Source: Bradyrhizobium icense (lineage in GTDB: Bacteria; Pseudomonadota; Alphaproteobacteria; Rhizobiales; Xanthobacteraceae). From it: DNA of 64,000 nt. Positions 24,863-33,327 of this stretch are shown here, in pieces. The notes under the pieces were generated by a model. That model had not been told where the DNA came from and did no database searches. It worked only from the letters and a program-made list of their open reading frames with translations. A program made the position numbers and the translations under genes. Positions within the stretch are counted from its first letter, which is position 1. Each line of letters starts with the position of its first letter. The stretch covers positions 2,542,001-2,606,000 of the forward strand of contig NZ_CP016428.1 of NCBI RefSeq assembly GCF_001693385.1. Direction: 5' to 3'.

Positions 24863-25312
24863 TCAGTCCTCCGGTGGCACGATGCGCGGCCGCTGAGTTA
24901 GTTGCAGCAGCGTCGCCGGGGGGCGCCGGCCCGCTTTGGCGCATTTCTGACAGCGCAGCCTGCTGGCGAGATCATGAACGAAGGTTGTCGGTGGATGGAG
25001 CAGGGCAGCGAGATCGACCTGGCTCGGCGCCTTGCAGCGCGAGCACTCGATCTGAAGCAAAGGATAGCCGCCGTTTATCGCCTGGTCGACGGTCGGTGAG
25101 GGATCGACCGGTTCTCCGTCGGCCCACATTCGCTCGTTCCAGCTTTCAGCCAGGAGCCGATCGGCCTGGCGGATCAGTGCGTCTCCCTTGGCGCGCAGCT
25201 CGTCCGACTGCGTGGCCAAAATGCCCGTCATCGCCCGCGCTTTGCCGAGCTCCTTCTTCAAGGCCTTGCGGTCTCCGCCGGACAAAGGCGTCGGGTGATG
25301 CTTGGGGGTCAT
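24863..25312 (-). CDS. Cys-rich (zinc-ribbon-like) hypothetical protein
   Basis: 149 aa from ATG 25312; an upstream ATG at 25375 would overlap the preceding gene by 41 bp and cannot be excluded. The first half is a Lys/Arg/Glu helix region; the second half has IECSRC and, 32 residues later, RLRCQKC, two CxxC knuckles that probably bind one zinc. [15 protein letters not shown] is a distinctive block that also appears in a decayed copy at 31952-32119. It ends 2 bp before the SRAP start, so it is in the same operon. Function unknown, possibly DNA-damage related by context. Confidence 0.65.
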   Translation of the reverse strand: MTPKHHPTPLSGGDRKALKKELGKARAMTGILATQSDELRAKGDALIRQADRLLAESWNERMWADGEPVDPSPTVDQAINGGYPLLQIECSRCKAPSQVDLAALLHPPTTFVHDLASRLRCQKCAKAGRRPPATLLQLTQRPRIVPPED

Positions 25313-25334
25313 CCGGAACGAAGCCGGGCCATGA

Positions 25335-25739
25335 TCAGATGGGCTCGAAGGCCGGCCAGCAGCCGTCTTCCTCATGGCGGCCAGTCCGGTTCTGACAGGT
25401 GTTGTCTAGCAGTCGTTGCCCGACCTCCCTCCTGCTGGCTTGCTGCCCATACAGGCGGATGGCATCGGCCTTCTGGATTTCGAGAATGCGCTCGCACCTG
25501 CGACAGGACACCCGCAGGACATGCTGCGGGATTTCGGAGAGGCGCTGCCCAGCGCTCGGTTGTCCCAAAGGTCTGTTGCCGACATAGGCATCATTCAGCA
25601 CGGCCTGCCAATATTCGTCGGGCATCTCGTCTTGGGGGCCAAGAGGGCGCGCCCCTATGGCTTTACCTCCAAGCGAAGCGGCCAGCTTTTCCATTTGTTT
25701 CGGGGTAGGCATCCGCCAACCCGCCGGTCGATCGTTCAT
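25335..25739 (-). CDS. Cys-rich hypothetical protein, first gene of SOS operon
   Basis: 134 aa from the ATG at 25739; the longer frame from 26033 runs through Ku and is not credible. PTPKQMEKLAASLGGKAIG is followed by DEYWQAVLNDAYVGNRP, then a CRRCE pair and further Cys in NTCQNRTG and GCWP, giving a possible zinc site. It shares style with the next gene (one CxxC near a 'VLRVSCRRCERI' strand). The SOS box centre is 18 bp before the ATG. Function unknown. Confidence 0.65.
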   Translation of the reverse strand: MNDRPAGWRMPTPKQMEKLAASLGGKAIGARPLGPQDEMPDEYWQAVLNDAYVGNRPLGQPSAGQRLSEIPQHVLRVSCRRCERILEIQKADAIRLYGQQASRREVGQRLLDNTCQNRTGRHEEDGCWPAFEPI

Positions 25740-25749
25740 GGCACAATTA

Positions 25750-25764
25750 GAACATATCAAGAAC
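25750..25764 (-). promoter_or_regulatory. LexA (SOS) box
   Basis: GAAC-ATATCAA-GAAC on the + strand, i.e. GTTC-N7-GTTC on the minus strand: the alphaproteobacterial LexA consensus with no mismatch. It lies 11 bp upstream of the ATG at 25739 and so would control the minus-strand operon of SRAP and dinB. It is also in the 170-bp divergent region with ku. Confidence 0.8.
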
Positions 25765-25920
25765 AAATGTCGAGTCCGACCAACGGCGGATGGGAATGAT
25801 TTTTCTGGTTGCGACGGGGCGGATCCAAATTGAGAGGCGCAAAACTGGAAAGGAGTGTCGGAACCAGCCCCTTTCCTTCGTCTTGAATCCGAGCTGCCCC
25901 GAAAACGGAGTACTGCGTAC

Positions 25921-26847
25921 ATGGCCCCCCGCGCCAACTGGAAAGGCTTTCTGCGTCTGTCCCTGGTCACTTGCCCGGTCGCGCTGTATCCGGCCACCTC
26001 CGAGTCCGAGAAAATCTCGTTCAACCAACTCAATCGGCAGACCGGTCACCGCATCAAATACCTCAAGGTCGACGCGGATACCGGGGAGGAGGTCGCCAAC
26101 GAGGACATCGTCAAGGGCTATCAGCTTGAGAAGGACCAATTCATCGAGGTGACGAAGGAAGAGCTCGAAGAGCTCGCGCTGGAGTCCACACGTACCATTG
26201 AGATCGACGAGTTCGTCGAGAAGTCCGAGATCGATCCACGTTACTCGATCCGTCCCTACTATCTGCGTCCGGACGGCAAGGTGGGCCACGATGCCTTCGC
26301 GGTCATCCGCGAGACCATCCGCGAGATGAACAAGGTCGCGATCGGCCGTGTGGTGTTGACCAATCGCGAGCACATCGTCGCGCTTGAGCCGCTGGACAAA
26401 GGGTTGGTCGGGACGCTCCTGCGGTATCCCTACGAAGTTCGTTCCGAACAGGAGTATTTCGACGATATCCAGGACGTTAAGATCACGAAGGACATGCTGG
26501 ATCTCGCCAGGCATATCGTGAACCAGAAGTCTGGACGCTTCGAGCCGGAGAAATTTGAGGATCAGTACGAAACCGCGCTGATCGATCTCATCAACCAGAA
26601 GCGTGCCGGCAAGCCGATCACGCCAAAGGAGCGACCGCGTGGCGAGAACGTGGTCGATCTGATGGAGGCGTTGCGACGAAGCGTCGGCGGGGCTGCGGCC
26701 GAAACAAAGGCCACGAAGAAGCCGGTGAAAAAGCCGCGAAAGGCGGCAGCCGGACAAAAGGAAATGTTGATGCCGATCGCCGGCAAAAAGCCGAAGGAGA
26801 CGGCGGCGAAGAAACCGGCAGCCAGGCCGCAGCGCAAGTCCGCCTGA
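25921..26847 (+). CDS. ku: Ku protein (non-homologous end joining)
   Basis: 308 aa starting MAPRANWKGFLRLSL; the extended frame from 25855 has no support. The bacterial Ku core (beta-barrel bridge) is complete: SFNQLNRQTGHRIKY, ALESTRTIEIDEFV, YYLRPDG and KITKDMLDLARHIV. A Lys/Ala-rich C-terminal tail from ~255 is typical of rhizobial Ku proteins and binds DNA. It forms a ring on double-strand ends and recruits LigD. No ligD gene is in the window. It is divergent from the SOS operon and followed by RNase Z. Confidence 0.95.
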   Translation: MAPRANWKGFLRLSLVTCPVALYPATSESEKISFNQLNRQTGHRIKYLKVDADTGEEVANEDIVKGYQLEKDQFIEVTKEELEELALESTRTIEIDEFVEKSEIDPRYSIRPYYLRPDGKVGHDAFAVIRETIREMNKVAIGRVVLTNREHIVALEPLDKGLVGTLLRYPYEVRSEQEYFDDIQDVKITKDMLDLARHIVNQKSGRFEPEKFEDQYETALIDLINQKRAGKPITPKERPRGENVVDLMEALRRSVGGAAAETKATKKPVKKPRKAAAGQKEMLMPIAGKKPKETAAKKPAARPQRKSA

Positions 26848-26929
26848 TTGTGATACCGCATGATCGGCAAAAACCACGCGTGAGCGTTCTCGGCTACCAA
26901 TGCCGGTAAGAGGGGGAAGCCGGCCTACG

Positions 26930-27835
26930 ATGTTCGCGCTTACATTCCTGGGGACATCGGCAAGTGTTCCGTCGGCTGAGCGGAATCATCCTGGACTCCT
27001 CGTCGAGGCCGGAAGTCACCGCATTCTGGTGGATTGCGGAGAGGGGACGCAGCGCCAGCTGCTGCGCAGCGGCGCGGGCTTTCGAAGGCTCGATCGGCTC
27101 TTGTTGACCCACGGCCATTTCGACCACGTGCTTGGCATTCCTGGTCTCTTTTCGACCCTGCGGCTGCGACAGAGCGCTGAGGTCATGACGATACACGCAA
27201 GCCCCGCCACGCTCGAAGTCGTCGTCGGGATGCTCGCCGGGCTCTGGGGCGAGGGAAGGGCACCCATTCCACTCGAACTCGTTCCGCTGACGCCAGGTCA
27301 GGTCATTGACGGAGGCAAGTTCATAATTGCCTGCTTCCCGGTTCGCCACCGCGATACCGACAGCTTCGGCTTCTCGTTTGAAAGTCGGGCTCGCCGTCAC
27401 CTTTTGCCGGACCGCCTCGCCGCCCTCGGTGTGCCGGATGGTCCCTTGCGCAAGGAGCTGGCGGAAGGAAGACCGGCAACACTTGCGGACGGTAGGACAA
27501 TTGATCCCGAAGGCGTCCTCGGTCCGCCAGAGCGGCGCAGGAAGCTCGTCATCGTGGGCGATGCCGAAACCACTGAGGGATTGGCCGAGCTGGTTCGCGG
27601 CGCGGACGTGCTCGTCATCGAGGCCACGTTTCTGGACCGCGACGCCGCGATTGCGCGCGACTACGGACATCTCACCGCAGGTGAAGCGGCCGCACTTGCG
27701 GCCATGTGCGACGTGAAGCAGCTCGTCCTGACTCACATTTCCGGACGCTATACCGATGAGGACCTATTGGCGGAGGCGAAGAAGGCGTTTCCAAATAGCC
27801 GGATTGCCATGGATTTCGATCATATCGTGATCTAG
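26930..27835 (+). CDS. rnz: ribonuclease Z (tRNA 3'-endonuclease), MBL fold
   Basis: 301 aa from the ATG at 26930 with GAGGGGGAAG upstream. The start MFALTFLGTSASVPSAERN is typical of RNase Z, with the zinc motif H61-G-H-F-D65-H66 and later metal ligands in GDAETTEG and the HLTAGEA and LTHIS motifs. It trims the 3' trailer of tRNA precursors. The length fits the short RNase Z type. A DNA-linked MBL hydrolase role is less likely. Confidence 0.88.
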   Translation: MFALTFLGTSASVPSAERNHPGLLVEAGSHRILVDCGEGTQRQLLRSGAGFRRLDRLLLTHGHFDHVLGIPGLFSTLRLRQSAEVMTIHASPATLEVVVGMLAGLWGEGRAPIPLELVPLTPGQVIDGGKFIIACFPVRHRDTDSFGFSFESRARRHLLPDRLAALGVPDGPLRKELAEGRPATLADGRTIDPEGVLGPPERRRKLVIVGDAETTEGLAELVRGADVLVIEATFLDRDAAIARDYGHLTAGEAAALAAMCDVKQLVLTHISGRYTDEDLLAEAKKAFPNSRIAMDFDHIVI

Positions 27836-27857
27836 CCGGCCGCTGCGGAGTGCATGC

Positions 27858-28502
27858 ATGGCGAAGAAGCTGAAGACCTACGAGACATCATTAGGCTTTT
27901 TCGACCTGGCGATAGCGGCGCCTTCGATGAAGGCGGCTTTGGAAGCCTGGGGCGCGGACAGCAATCTTTTTCACCAAGGCATGGCGAAGCAAAGCGAGGA
28001 TCCCGACGTTATCGCAGCGACGATGGCGGCGCCGGGCGTCGTCCTGAAACGCTCCGTCGGTTCCAGCGGGCCCTTCAAGGAGCACGCCGAACTGCCTACC
28101 GATCTCGCCGGCGACCACGGCTCGAGGACGTCAGGCCGCAAATCGCATGGCCGCAGGGCACAGAAGCCCCCGAGGCGAGGCAACGACCCGGCGGCCGAAC
28201 GGAAGGCCGCGCTCGATTTCGAGAAGGAGCACAATCGCCACGAGCGCGAACGCGCGAAGGAAGAAGCCACCCGGGAGAAGGAGCGCGAGCGACGGCAGCA
28301 CGCCATCGACAAGGCACGAGGCGTCTTGGACGCAGCCCGCCGGAAGCATGAAGAGAAAGCAGCAAGCATTCGAGCCGAACTAGAGGCTCTCGAGGACAAA
28401 TCGCAGGCCGAAGAGGCGCGTTGGAGAAGGAGAGGACGCGACTGGAAGATGCGTTGCGACGGGCGCGAGGTTAAGCAGCCACTACCTGGAAGCAACCGGT
28501 GA
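27858..28502 (+). CDS. hypothetical protein with long charged coiled coil
   Basis: 214 aa as read. The N-terminal 60 residues are conserved-looking (FFDLAIAAPSMKAALEAWG; AMAAPGVVLKRSVG type), followed by a basic linker and a Glu/Arg/Lys coiled coil from ~110 to ~190. The last ~18 residues may be frameshifted: the next frame reads ALEKERTRLEDALRRARG and stops at ~28473, which continues the coiled coil better than the Trp/Arg/Cys tail of the annotated frame. Proteins of this kind are often misnamed TolA-like. Function unknown. It starts 22 bp after rnz. Confidence 0.65.
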   Translation: MAKKLKTYETSLGFFDLAIAAPSMKAALEAWGADSNLFHQGMAKQSEDPDVIAATMAAPGVVLKRSVGSSGPFKEHAELPTDLAGDHGSRTSGRKSHGRRAQKPPRRGNDPAAERKAALDFEKEHNRHERERAKEEATREKERERRQHAIDKARGVLDAARRKHEEKAASIRAELEALEDKSQAEEARWRRRGRDWKMRCDGREVKQPLPGSNR

Positions 28503-28692
28503 GTGGATAACCATGACACCGCGGTCACTTGCTCGATACGATTGATACTCTGGTGAAGCACGAGGAGCGCAGCAGCCTGTTGCTCTCCAACAGCGATTTG
28601 CGCATCCAGCGCCTTCGGGCGGAGCAAAGCTGTCCCTGGCCCTAGAGGAACCGGTCGTTCCTCATTGCGTTTTCCGCCCGGAGCGTTGATCC

Positions 28693-30357
28693 ATGGTCAA
28701 TGCGCTCGTCATTCGCCGCAATACCCAACTGGCAAAAGCCCAGAAGGCGCTTCGCGCGGCGCAATATGTTCGAATGTCCACCGATCTTCAGCGCTATTCG
28801 ACCCAGAACCAGGCGGCCGCCATCGCGGCATACGCGCAGCAACGGAACCTTACTATCGTTCGGACTTATGTCGATGAAGGGCGCAGCGGAGTGAGGATCA
28901 ACCGGCGGCCGGCCCTCGCCGAACTCATCAAGGATGTTCAATCAGGAAACACTGACTTTGAGCACGTTCTTGTTTACGACGTCAGCCGATGGGGACGCTT
29001 CCAGGATGTCGATGAAAGCGCGCATTATGAGTTTGTCTGCAAGCAAAGCGGCGTCAAGGTCGCCTATTGCGCTGAACAATTCGAAAACGACGGAAGTCTT
29101 CTGTCGAGTATCATCAAGAACATCAAGCGCGTCATGGCCGCGGAGTTCAGTCGAGAGCTTGGCGTCAAGGTGCACGCCGGCCACTGCCGGATCGCGAGCC
29201 TTGGCTATCGCGTTGGTGGCTCGCTCACGTTCGGGCTCGGCAGGGAGATGGTCGATGAGGGGCAACGCTCGAAGGGCCGGTTAGTGAAGGGTGAGTACAA
29301 AGCGCTGAAAACGGACCGTGTGCGGCTTCGGCTGGGGTCTGACGAGGAGATGGCCGTCGTCAGATGGATATTCCAGCAGTTCGTCATGGAGCGAAAGACC
29401 GACGTTGAAATCGCACGGCAGCTCAATAGAACGAATATCCCCAATCACCATGGGCGTCCTTGGTCCTACCTCATGGTCCACTACATTCTCAAGAACGAGA
29501 ACTATATCGGAAACCTCGTCTACAACCGCACGTCCCGGCGCCTTGGACAGAAGCAGGTCAACAACCCTGATCACCTGTGGATTCGGACCTCATCGGTGGT
29601 CGCCCCAGTGGTTGATCAAGACCTCTTCGCGCGCGCCCAAAAAATCATGGCCGAGCGGTATATCTCAATCCCGGAAGACCAGATGCTGCGCAGGCTCCGT
29701 CTCACGCTCGGTCGCAAAGGAAAGCTTAGCTCCAGCATCATCAAAAACACGCCGGGACTTCCCTCTCCCGCATGTTACGTCAAGCATTTCGGCTCGATAA
29801 GAAACGCCTACAAGCTCATCGGCTATGAAGGTTCGCGCGACTGCAGATGGTTCGACGTGCGAGATCACTGGACCGAGGTTCTGTCAAAGCTCGCGGCAAA
29901 GGTTGCGGAGGCGTTAAGGACCGATCTCGGGATTCGCTTGAATCCAACTGGCGATGGTACGGGGCTGGCACGGAACGGAAGCAGAAAGATCATCTCGTTT
30001 CAGGTGGTCCGGAAAATGGCGAAGAGAACTCCAAACCACGTTGCACTATGGAGAGCCCACCTGAGGAAGAAGCGATCCGAGCTGTGCGTTTACTTGCGAC
30101 TGAACGACACCAACGAGGTGGTTCAAGACTATGTATTGTTGGCGTCAGCAGACACTACGACCCCTTACCTGACGCTGTCAGATGGCCTTTTAGCTCGCCA
30201 CCAGGCCGTTTGCGTCGACACCGTTCGCGAACTTATTCGGGACATCAAAGCGAGATTTATATCGGCCAGCCGTGTCTCGCCAACCAGGCCAAGACGAACG
30301 AACAAGCGAAAGAAACCAAGCCGGCCCAAAACCAGGAACGTTCGCGCGCGGCACTAA
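28693..30357 (+). CDS. large serine recombinase
   Basis: 554 aa. The N-terminal resolvase domain has the catalytic Ser in YVRMS29T and DVSRWGRFQD; the Recombinase domain (DVEIARQLNRTNIPNHHGRPWSYLMVHYILKNENY-type region, ~235-275) follows, and the C-terminal half is long and basic. It would catalyse integration/excision or cassette exchange. Its site, at the left of the conjugative genes and to the right of host-like DNA, suggests it could integrate this element or be a passenger. The final ~25 residues are Lys/Arg-rich and may be affected by a late frameshift. Confidence 0.85.
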   Translation: MVNALVIRRNTQLAKAQKALRAAQYVRMSTDLQRYSTQNQAAAIAAYAQQRNLTIVRTYVDEGRSGVRINRRPALAELIKDVQSGNTDFEHVLVYDVSRWGRFQDVDESAHYEFVCKQSGVKVAYCAEQFENDGSLLSSIIKNIKRVMAAEFSRELGVKVHAGHCRIASLGYRVGGSLTFGLGREMVDEGQRSKGRLVKGEYKALKTDRVRLRLGSDEEMAVVRWIFQQFVMERKTDVEIARQLNRTNIPNHHGRPWSYLMVHYILKNENYIGNLVYNRTSRRLGQKQVNNPDHLWIRTSSVVAPVVDQDLFARAQKIMAERYISIPEDQMLRRLRLTLGRKGKLSSSIIKNTPGLPSPACYVKHFGSIRNAYKLIGYEGSRDCRWFDVRDHWTEVLSKLAAKVAEALRTDLGIRLNPTGDGTGLARNGSRKIISFQVVRKMAKRTPNHVALWRAHLRKKRSELCVYLRLNDTNEVVQDYVLLASADTTTPYLTLSDGLLARHQAVCVDTVRELIRDIKARFISASRVSPTRPRRTNKRKKPSRPKTRNVRARH

Positions 30358-30688
30358 TGGAACGCAGATAGAGAATTGCGCCCAATACCTTGCCGTAGTG
30401 TCTCCTGAAATCGCCATTGAGCTTCGAAATCTGGACGAGCTCGGAACACTGGTCCGACATTACATTCTCCCTGGAAACATCCCAGGTGCCCCATAAAACC
30501 TGATTTGCCTGACCAGTCAATTGAAATTTCGGATTTTCCGAAGTGACGCGCAGCCGTTCAGTTTCGATACTGACGGCCTCGAACACCCTGGCGCAAGCGG
30601 CCCGAGAATCTGCTATCGGTAAGGCCGCTCGGGAACAGGCCGAAATCCAGTCCATGCGATTTGCGATAGCCCACCGGCACCCAACGTC
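30358..30688. other. intergenic
   Basis: About 330 bp. A GTG frame of 49 codons at 30543-30692 (ending in ATGA overlap with the nuclease gene) and a 132-codon antisense frame are possible, but neither has a ribosome-binding site or recognisable motif. Confidence 0.35.
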
Positions 30689-31213
30689 ATGATCAAGCGC
30701 CGAACATTGGTATTGATGCTACTTCTGCTGTCAGGCATCGCGCGGGCCGATGATATGGCTGGTCAAGCGAGCGTCATTGATGGCGACACATTGGAGATTC
30801 ATGGAACCCGCATTCGGCTGTGGGGGGTCGATGCGCCGGAGAGCAGCCAGCTATGCCGCGGCGAGGACAGTTCGCAATATCGTTGTGGCGCGAAGACAGC
30901 AACCGAACTTGACGCATTCATTGCCCGGCGTCCGGTTAACTGCTCGCACGTCAACCTTGACCCATATGGCCGGGTGGTTGCGACCTGTTCGGTCGGCGGC
31001 ACCGATCTCGGCGAATGGCTTGTGCGCAAGGGCTTGGCACTGGATTGGCCCCAATACTCGAAACGCCAATATGATGGCGCTCAGCGCGCCGCCGAGCACG
31101 CCGGCCGCGGACTCTGGAAAGGCAGCTACGTTGAGCCGTGGCTCTATCGTGCCTGCATCCGCGCAAACGGAAAGCCCTCCGACTGTTCGGACGACGCGAA
31201 TGCCCATCCTTGA
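30689..31213 (+). CDS. exported thermonuclease-family (SNase-like) protein
   Basis: 174 aa with a signal peptide (Lys-Arg-Arg then a Leu-rich core ending IARADD). The SNase core follows: VIDGDTLEIHGTRIRLWGVDAPES, then DPYGRVVATC and the C-terminal GLALDWPQYSKRQYDGAQRAAE block. Four Cys in the mature part suggest disulfides, fitting export. SNase-like proteins cleave DNA/RNA with Ca2+. They are common on rhizobial mobile elements and may act on DNA outside the cytoplasm; the biological role is unknown. Confidence 0.9.
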   Translation: MIKRRTLVLMLLLLSGIARADDMAGQASVIDGDTLEIHGTRIRLWGVDAPESSQLCRGEDSSQYRCGAKTATELDAFIARRPVNCSHVNLDPYGRVVATCSVGGTDLGEWLVRKGLALDWPQYSKRQYDGAQRAAEHAGRGLWKGSYVEPWLYRACIRANGKPSDCSDDANAHP

Positions 31214-31348
31214 TGAACTTCAATGCGAGGCGTCAATCCACAGCGAACGATAGTCTATCCCCACAGTCGCGCAGGAGGCTCTGGCGTGGTTTGGGCGACT
31301 CACGCTAACCCATCAATCCGAACCGCCTAACTGGACAAAAGGAAGAAA

Positions 31349-31531
31349 ATGGTTGCAGCTACCCGCGAATTGCCGGCCTCTGGTTACGCGCTTGAAGTGG
31401 ACGGCCGACTCAAAGCCGAATTTGCAACCAGAGAGGGCGCAAGGGCAGGTGGAGAAGAGCTGAAGAAGCGTTTTCCCATGCTTCAGATCAGGATCTATGA
31501 CGCGCGGGCGAGGGCGCGCGAGGAAATTTAG
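31349..31531 (+). CDS. small conserved-type hypothetical protein
   Basis: 60 aa: SGYALEVDGRLKAEFATREGAR, then a helix EELKKRFPMLQIRIYDAR. The strand-strand-helix-strand pattern with sensible codon use suggests a real small cytoplasmic protein. It has GGAAG 6 bp before the ATG. No family name can be given. It stands alone before a 700-bp non-coding and pseudogene stretch. Confidence 0.6.
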   Translation: MVAATRELPASGYALEVDGRLKAEFATREGARAGGEELKKRFPMLQIRIYDARARAREEI

Positions 31532-31692
31532 ATCTTCTGACTCAAGTCTAAGCGGATTCTCAGCTTGTGCGCATGCGGCGTCCGCCGCACCGGGCTCGCG
31601 TGAACCGAGCCGCTGACGCGTCTCGGCCCGTCCGGCTTTGATCCCTTGCGCGGGTACCGTGTCGCTCGCCGGAGGCACTCGCGTTAGGGGCC

Positions 31693-31728
31693 GCCGGCGT
31701 TGCATGCCGGCGCCGCTATCACTGCCCC
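31693..31728 (+). repeat. hairpin repeat element, copy 1
   Basis: GCCGGC-GTTGCAT-GCCGGC hairpin followed directly by GCCGCTATCACTGCCCC. Copy 2 is at 31781-31816. Confidence 0.6.
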
Positions 31729-31780
31729 GAACGCGGGTGCCTTGTTAACCGGTCTCGCGACTGCAGTCGCCTCGGTGCCC

Positions 31781-31816
31781 GCGGGCATTTCATGCCCGCG
31801 TCGCTATCACTGCCCC
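31781..31816 (+). repeat. hairpin repeat element, copy 2
   Basis: GCGGGC-ATTTCAT-GCCCGC hairpin followed by GTCGCTATCACTGCCCC. The stem has compensating changes relative to copy 1 while the 15-base CGCTATCACTGCCCC tail is identical, so both structure and tail seem to be kept. Confidence 0.6.
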
Positions 31817-31951
31817 TTCGTCGGCTGCCTTCTCTCTTGCCTCCGCTGCGCTTCGGCGTCGAAGGGACGGCGCTGACCAGTCGTATGGCAACTCCGCGTG
31901 CCAACGGTGTGCTCCGTCTTCGGTTCGAGGGTGGCGTGGCTGCCAAGCGAA

Positions 31952-32119
31952 TCCTATCAGGATCGTCGTGGGACATCGGCCCGCCTTGGCGTATTTGCGG
32001 CAGCGCAGCCGGCTGGCGAGATGGTGCACGAAGGTGGTTGGCGGAGGCTTCATCGCCGCGAGGTTGACATCGCTCGGCGTTTGCACCGCGCGCCTGATCT
32101 CCAGCCAGGGTGGCCGCCA
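31952..32119 (-). pseudogene. remnant of Cys-rich protein (paralogue of 24863-25312)
   Basis: On the minus strand a frame reads VNLAAMKPPPTTFVHHLASRLRCRKYAKAG, which lines up with [30 protein letters not shown] of the intact gene. The first CxxC has been lost and the second is CRKY, so zinc binding is destroyed. Only this ~55-residue block survives. Confidence 0.75.
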
Positions 32120-32160
32120 TTTACGGCGAATGCGCAGTCCGTTTGCCCGTCACCGTCGTG

Positions 32161-32243
32161 GAGAGTGAGAGTGCGGGCCGGGTTCGACGCGACGGGTTGA
32201 AGATCGGAGGAGAGGCCTCCGGCGCCCGTCGCGGAGAACCGCG
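32161..32243 (+). promoter_or_regulatory. repeated ICE leader, copy before ardC
   Basis: About 83 bp directly before the ardC ATG: GAGAGTGAGAG, GACGGGTTGAAGATCGG, a GAGAGGCCTCCGGC segment, CCCGTC and GGAGAACCGCG. The same order of blocks precedes parB (33244) and, less strictly, the methyltransferase-helicase (35526). No protein-coding frame is shared. Probably an RNA leader or binding site. Confidence 0.55.
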
Positions 32244-33194
32244 ATGTCTGGACATACCGCCCGAGTTCGTGCCGGCAACGACCGAACGAGCCTTTACACC
32301 GAAATCACCGACAAGATCATAGCAGAGCTGGAGGTCGGCCGTATTCCGTGGGTTCAGCCCTGGGGGACGGCGGCGATCAAGGCGCCGCTCGCGATGCCGC
32401 GTAACGCGTCGACGCAGCGCGGATATTCCGGGATTAACGTGCTGATCCTGTGGGGTGCCGTTATCGAGCACGGCTTTTCCGGCCAGAGCTGGCTTACCTT
32501 CCGCCAGGCACTCGGGCTCGGCGGCCACGTCAGAAAGGGCGAGCGGGGAACGACCGTCGTCTATGCCGATCGCTTCACACCAGACGACGAACGTCGGCGC
32601 GCCGCGGAGGCAGGAGAGGAGCCGGGTGCCATCCCGTTTCTCAAGCGCTTTACCGTCTTCAACACGGATCAATGCGATGGCTTGCCCGACGATGTCGCGG
32701 CTTTGGTGGTGCCGCCGCCACCAGGCCAGATTGAACCGCGAGCCGAGGCGTTGATCGCGGCGACCGGCGCGGATTTCCGCATCGGCGGTGCGCACGCCTA
32801 CTACAATATGGCGCGCGATTTCGTACAGGTGCCGCCGCCGGCTGCCTATTTCGAGCCGATCAACTGGCACCGAACCGCCTTCCATGAGCTCGGTCATTGG
32901 ACCGGCCAGGCATCCCGCCTCAACCGCGACCACTCCGGTTCATTCGGCTCAAAATCATACGCGCGCGAAGAACTGGTCGCCGAAATGGCAGGTGCCTTCG
33001 TTTGTGCCTCGCTCGGTATCGTGCCGACCGTGCGCCACGCTGACTACATCGGTTCCTGGCTGGAGGTGCTGCGCGAGGATAATCGCGCCGTCGTCCGTGC
33101 GGCGAGTGCGGCATCTAAGGCAGCCGATTTCCTGCTCGGCTTTCTGCCGCCTGCGATCCACTCCGTCTTTGGGAGCAGCGAGGAAGCTGCATGA
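32244..33194 (+). CDS. ardC: ArdC-like antirestriction protein
   Basis: 316 aa. The N-terminal ArdC ssDNA-binding domain (DUF1738) is seen in ITDKIIAELEVGRIPWVQPW, YSGINVLILW and LGGHVRKGERGTTVVY. The C-terminal zincin-like metallopeptidase domain has H214-E-L-G-H218 and the downstream EELVAEMAGAF helix carrying the third ligand. ArdC protects incoming conjugative DNA from restriction in the new host. The start has GGAGAA 5 bp upstream. It is the first gene of the ICE core cluster (ardC, parB, methyltransferase-helicase, Toprim). Confidence 0.93.
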   Translation: MSGHTARVRAGNDRTSLYTEITDKIIAELEVGRIPWVQPWGTAAIKAPLAMPRNASTQRGYSGINVLILWGAVIEHGFSGQSWLTFRQALGLGGHVRKGERGTTVVYADRFTPDDERRRAAEAGEEPGAIPFLKRFTVFNTDQCDGLPDDVAALVVPPPPGQIEPRAEALIAATGADFRIGGAHAYYNMARDFVQVPPPAAYFEPINWHRTAFHELGHWTGQASRLNRDHSGSFGSKSYAREELVAEMAGAFVCASLGIVPTVRHADYIGSWLEVLREDNRAVVRAASAASKAADFLLGFLPPAIHSVFGSSEEAA

Positions 33195-33243
33195 CGGATC
33201 CGCGCGCCGTGCCCGTCTAAGTCCTCAGTTGGTGCTGCGCGTC

Positions 33244-33327
33244 AGAGAGTGAGAGGCGCGCAGCCTGTCTGTGACGGGTAGGAGGTCGGGAGAGAGTCTT
33301 TCGGCCGCCCGTCCTGGAGAATCCGAC
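33244..33327 (+). promoter_or_regulatory. repeated ICE leader, copy before parB
   Basis: AGAGAGTGAGAGGCG, GACGGGTAGGAGGTCGG, GAGAGAGTCTTTCGGC, CGCCCGTC and GGAGAATCCG in the same order and spacing as the ardC leader, ending at the ATG at 33328. Confidence 0.55.

Noticed and set aside
25747..26877. 376-codon minus frame over Ku
   Set aside because: Antisense shadow of ku; Leu/Arg/Asp-rich without motifs, a usual effect of GC-rich codon use.
30257..30655. 132-codon minus frame with a hydrophobic C-terminal segment
   Set aside because: The hydrophobic part is the antisense of the Lys/Arg-rich tail of the serine recombinase; no ribosome-binding site and no motif.
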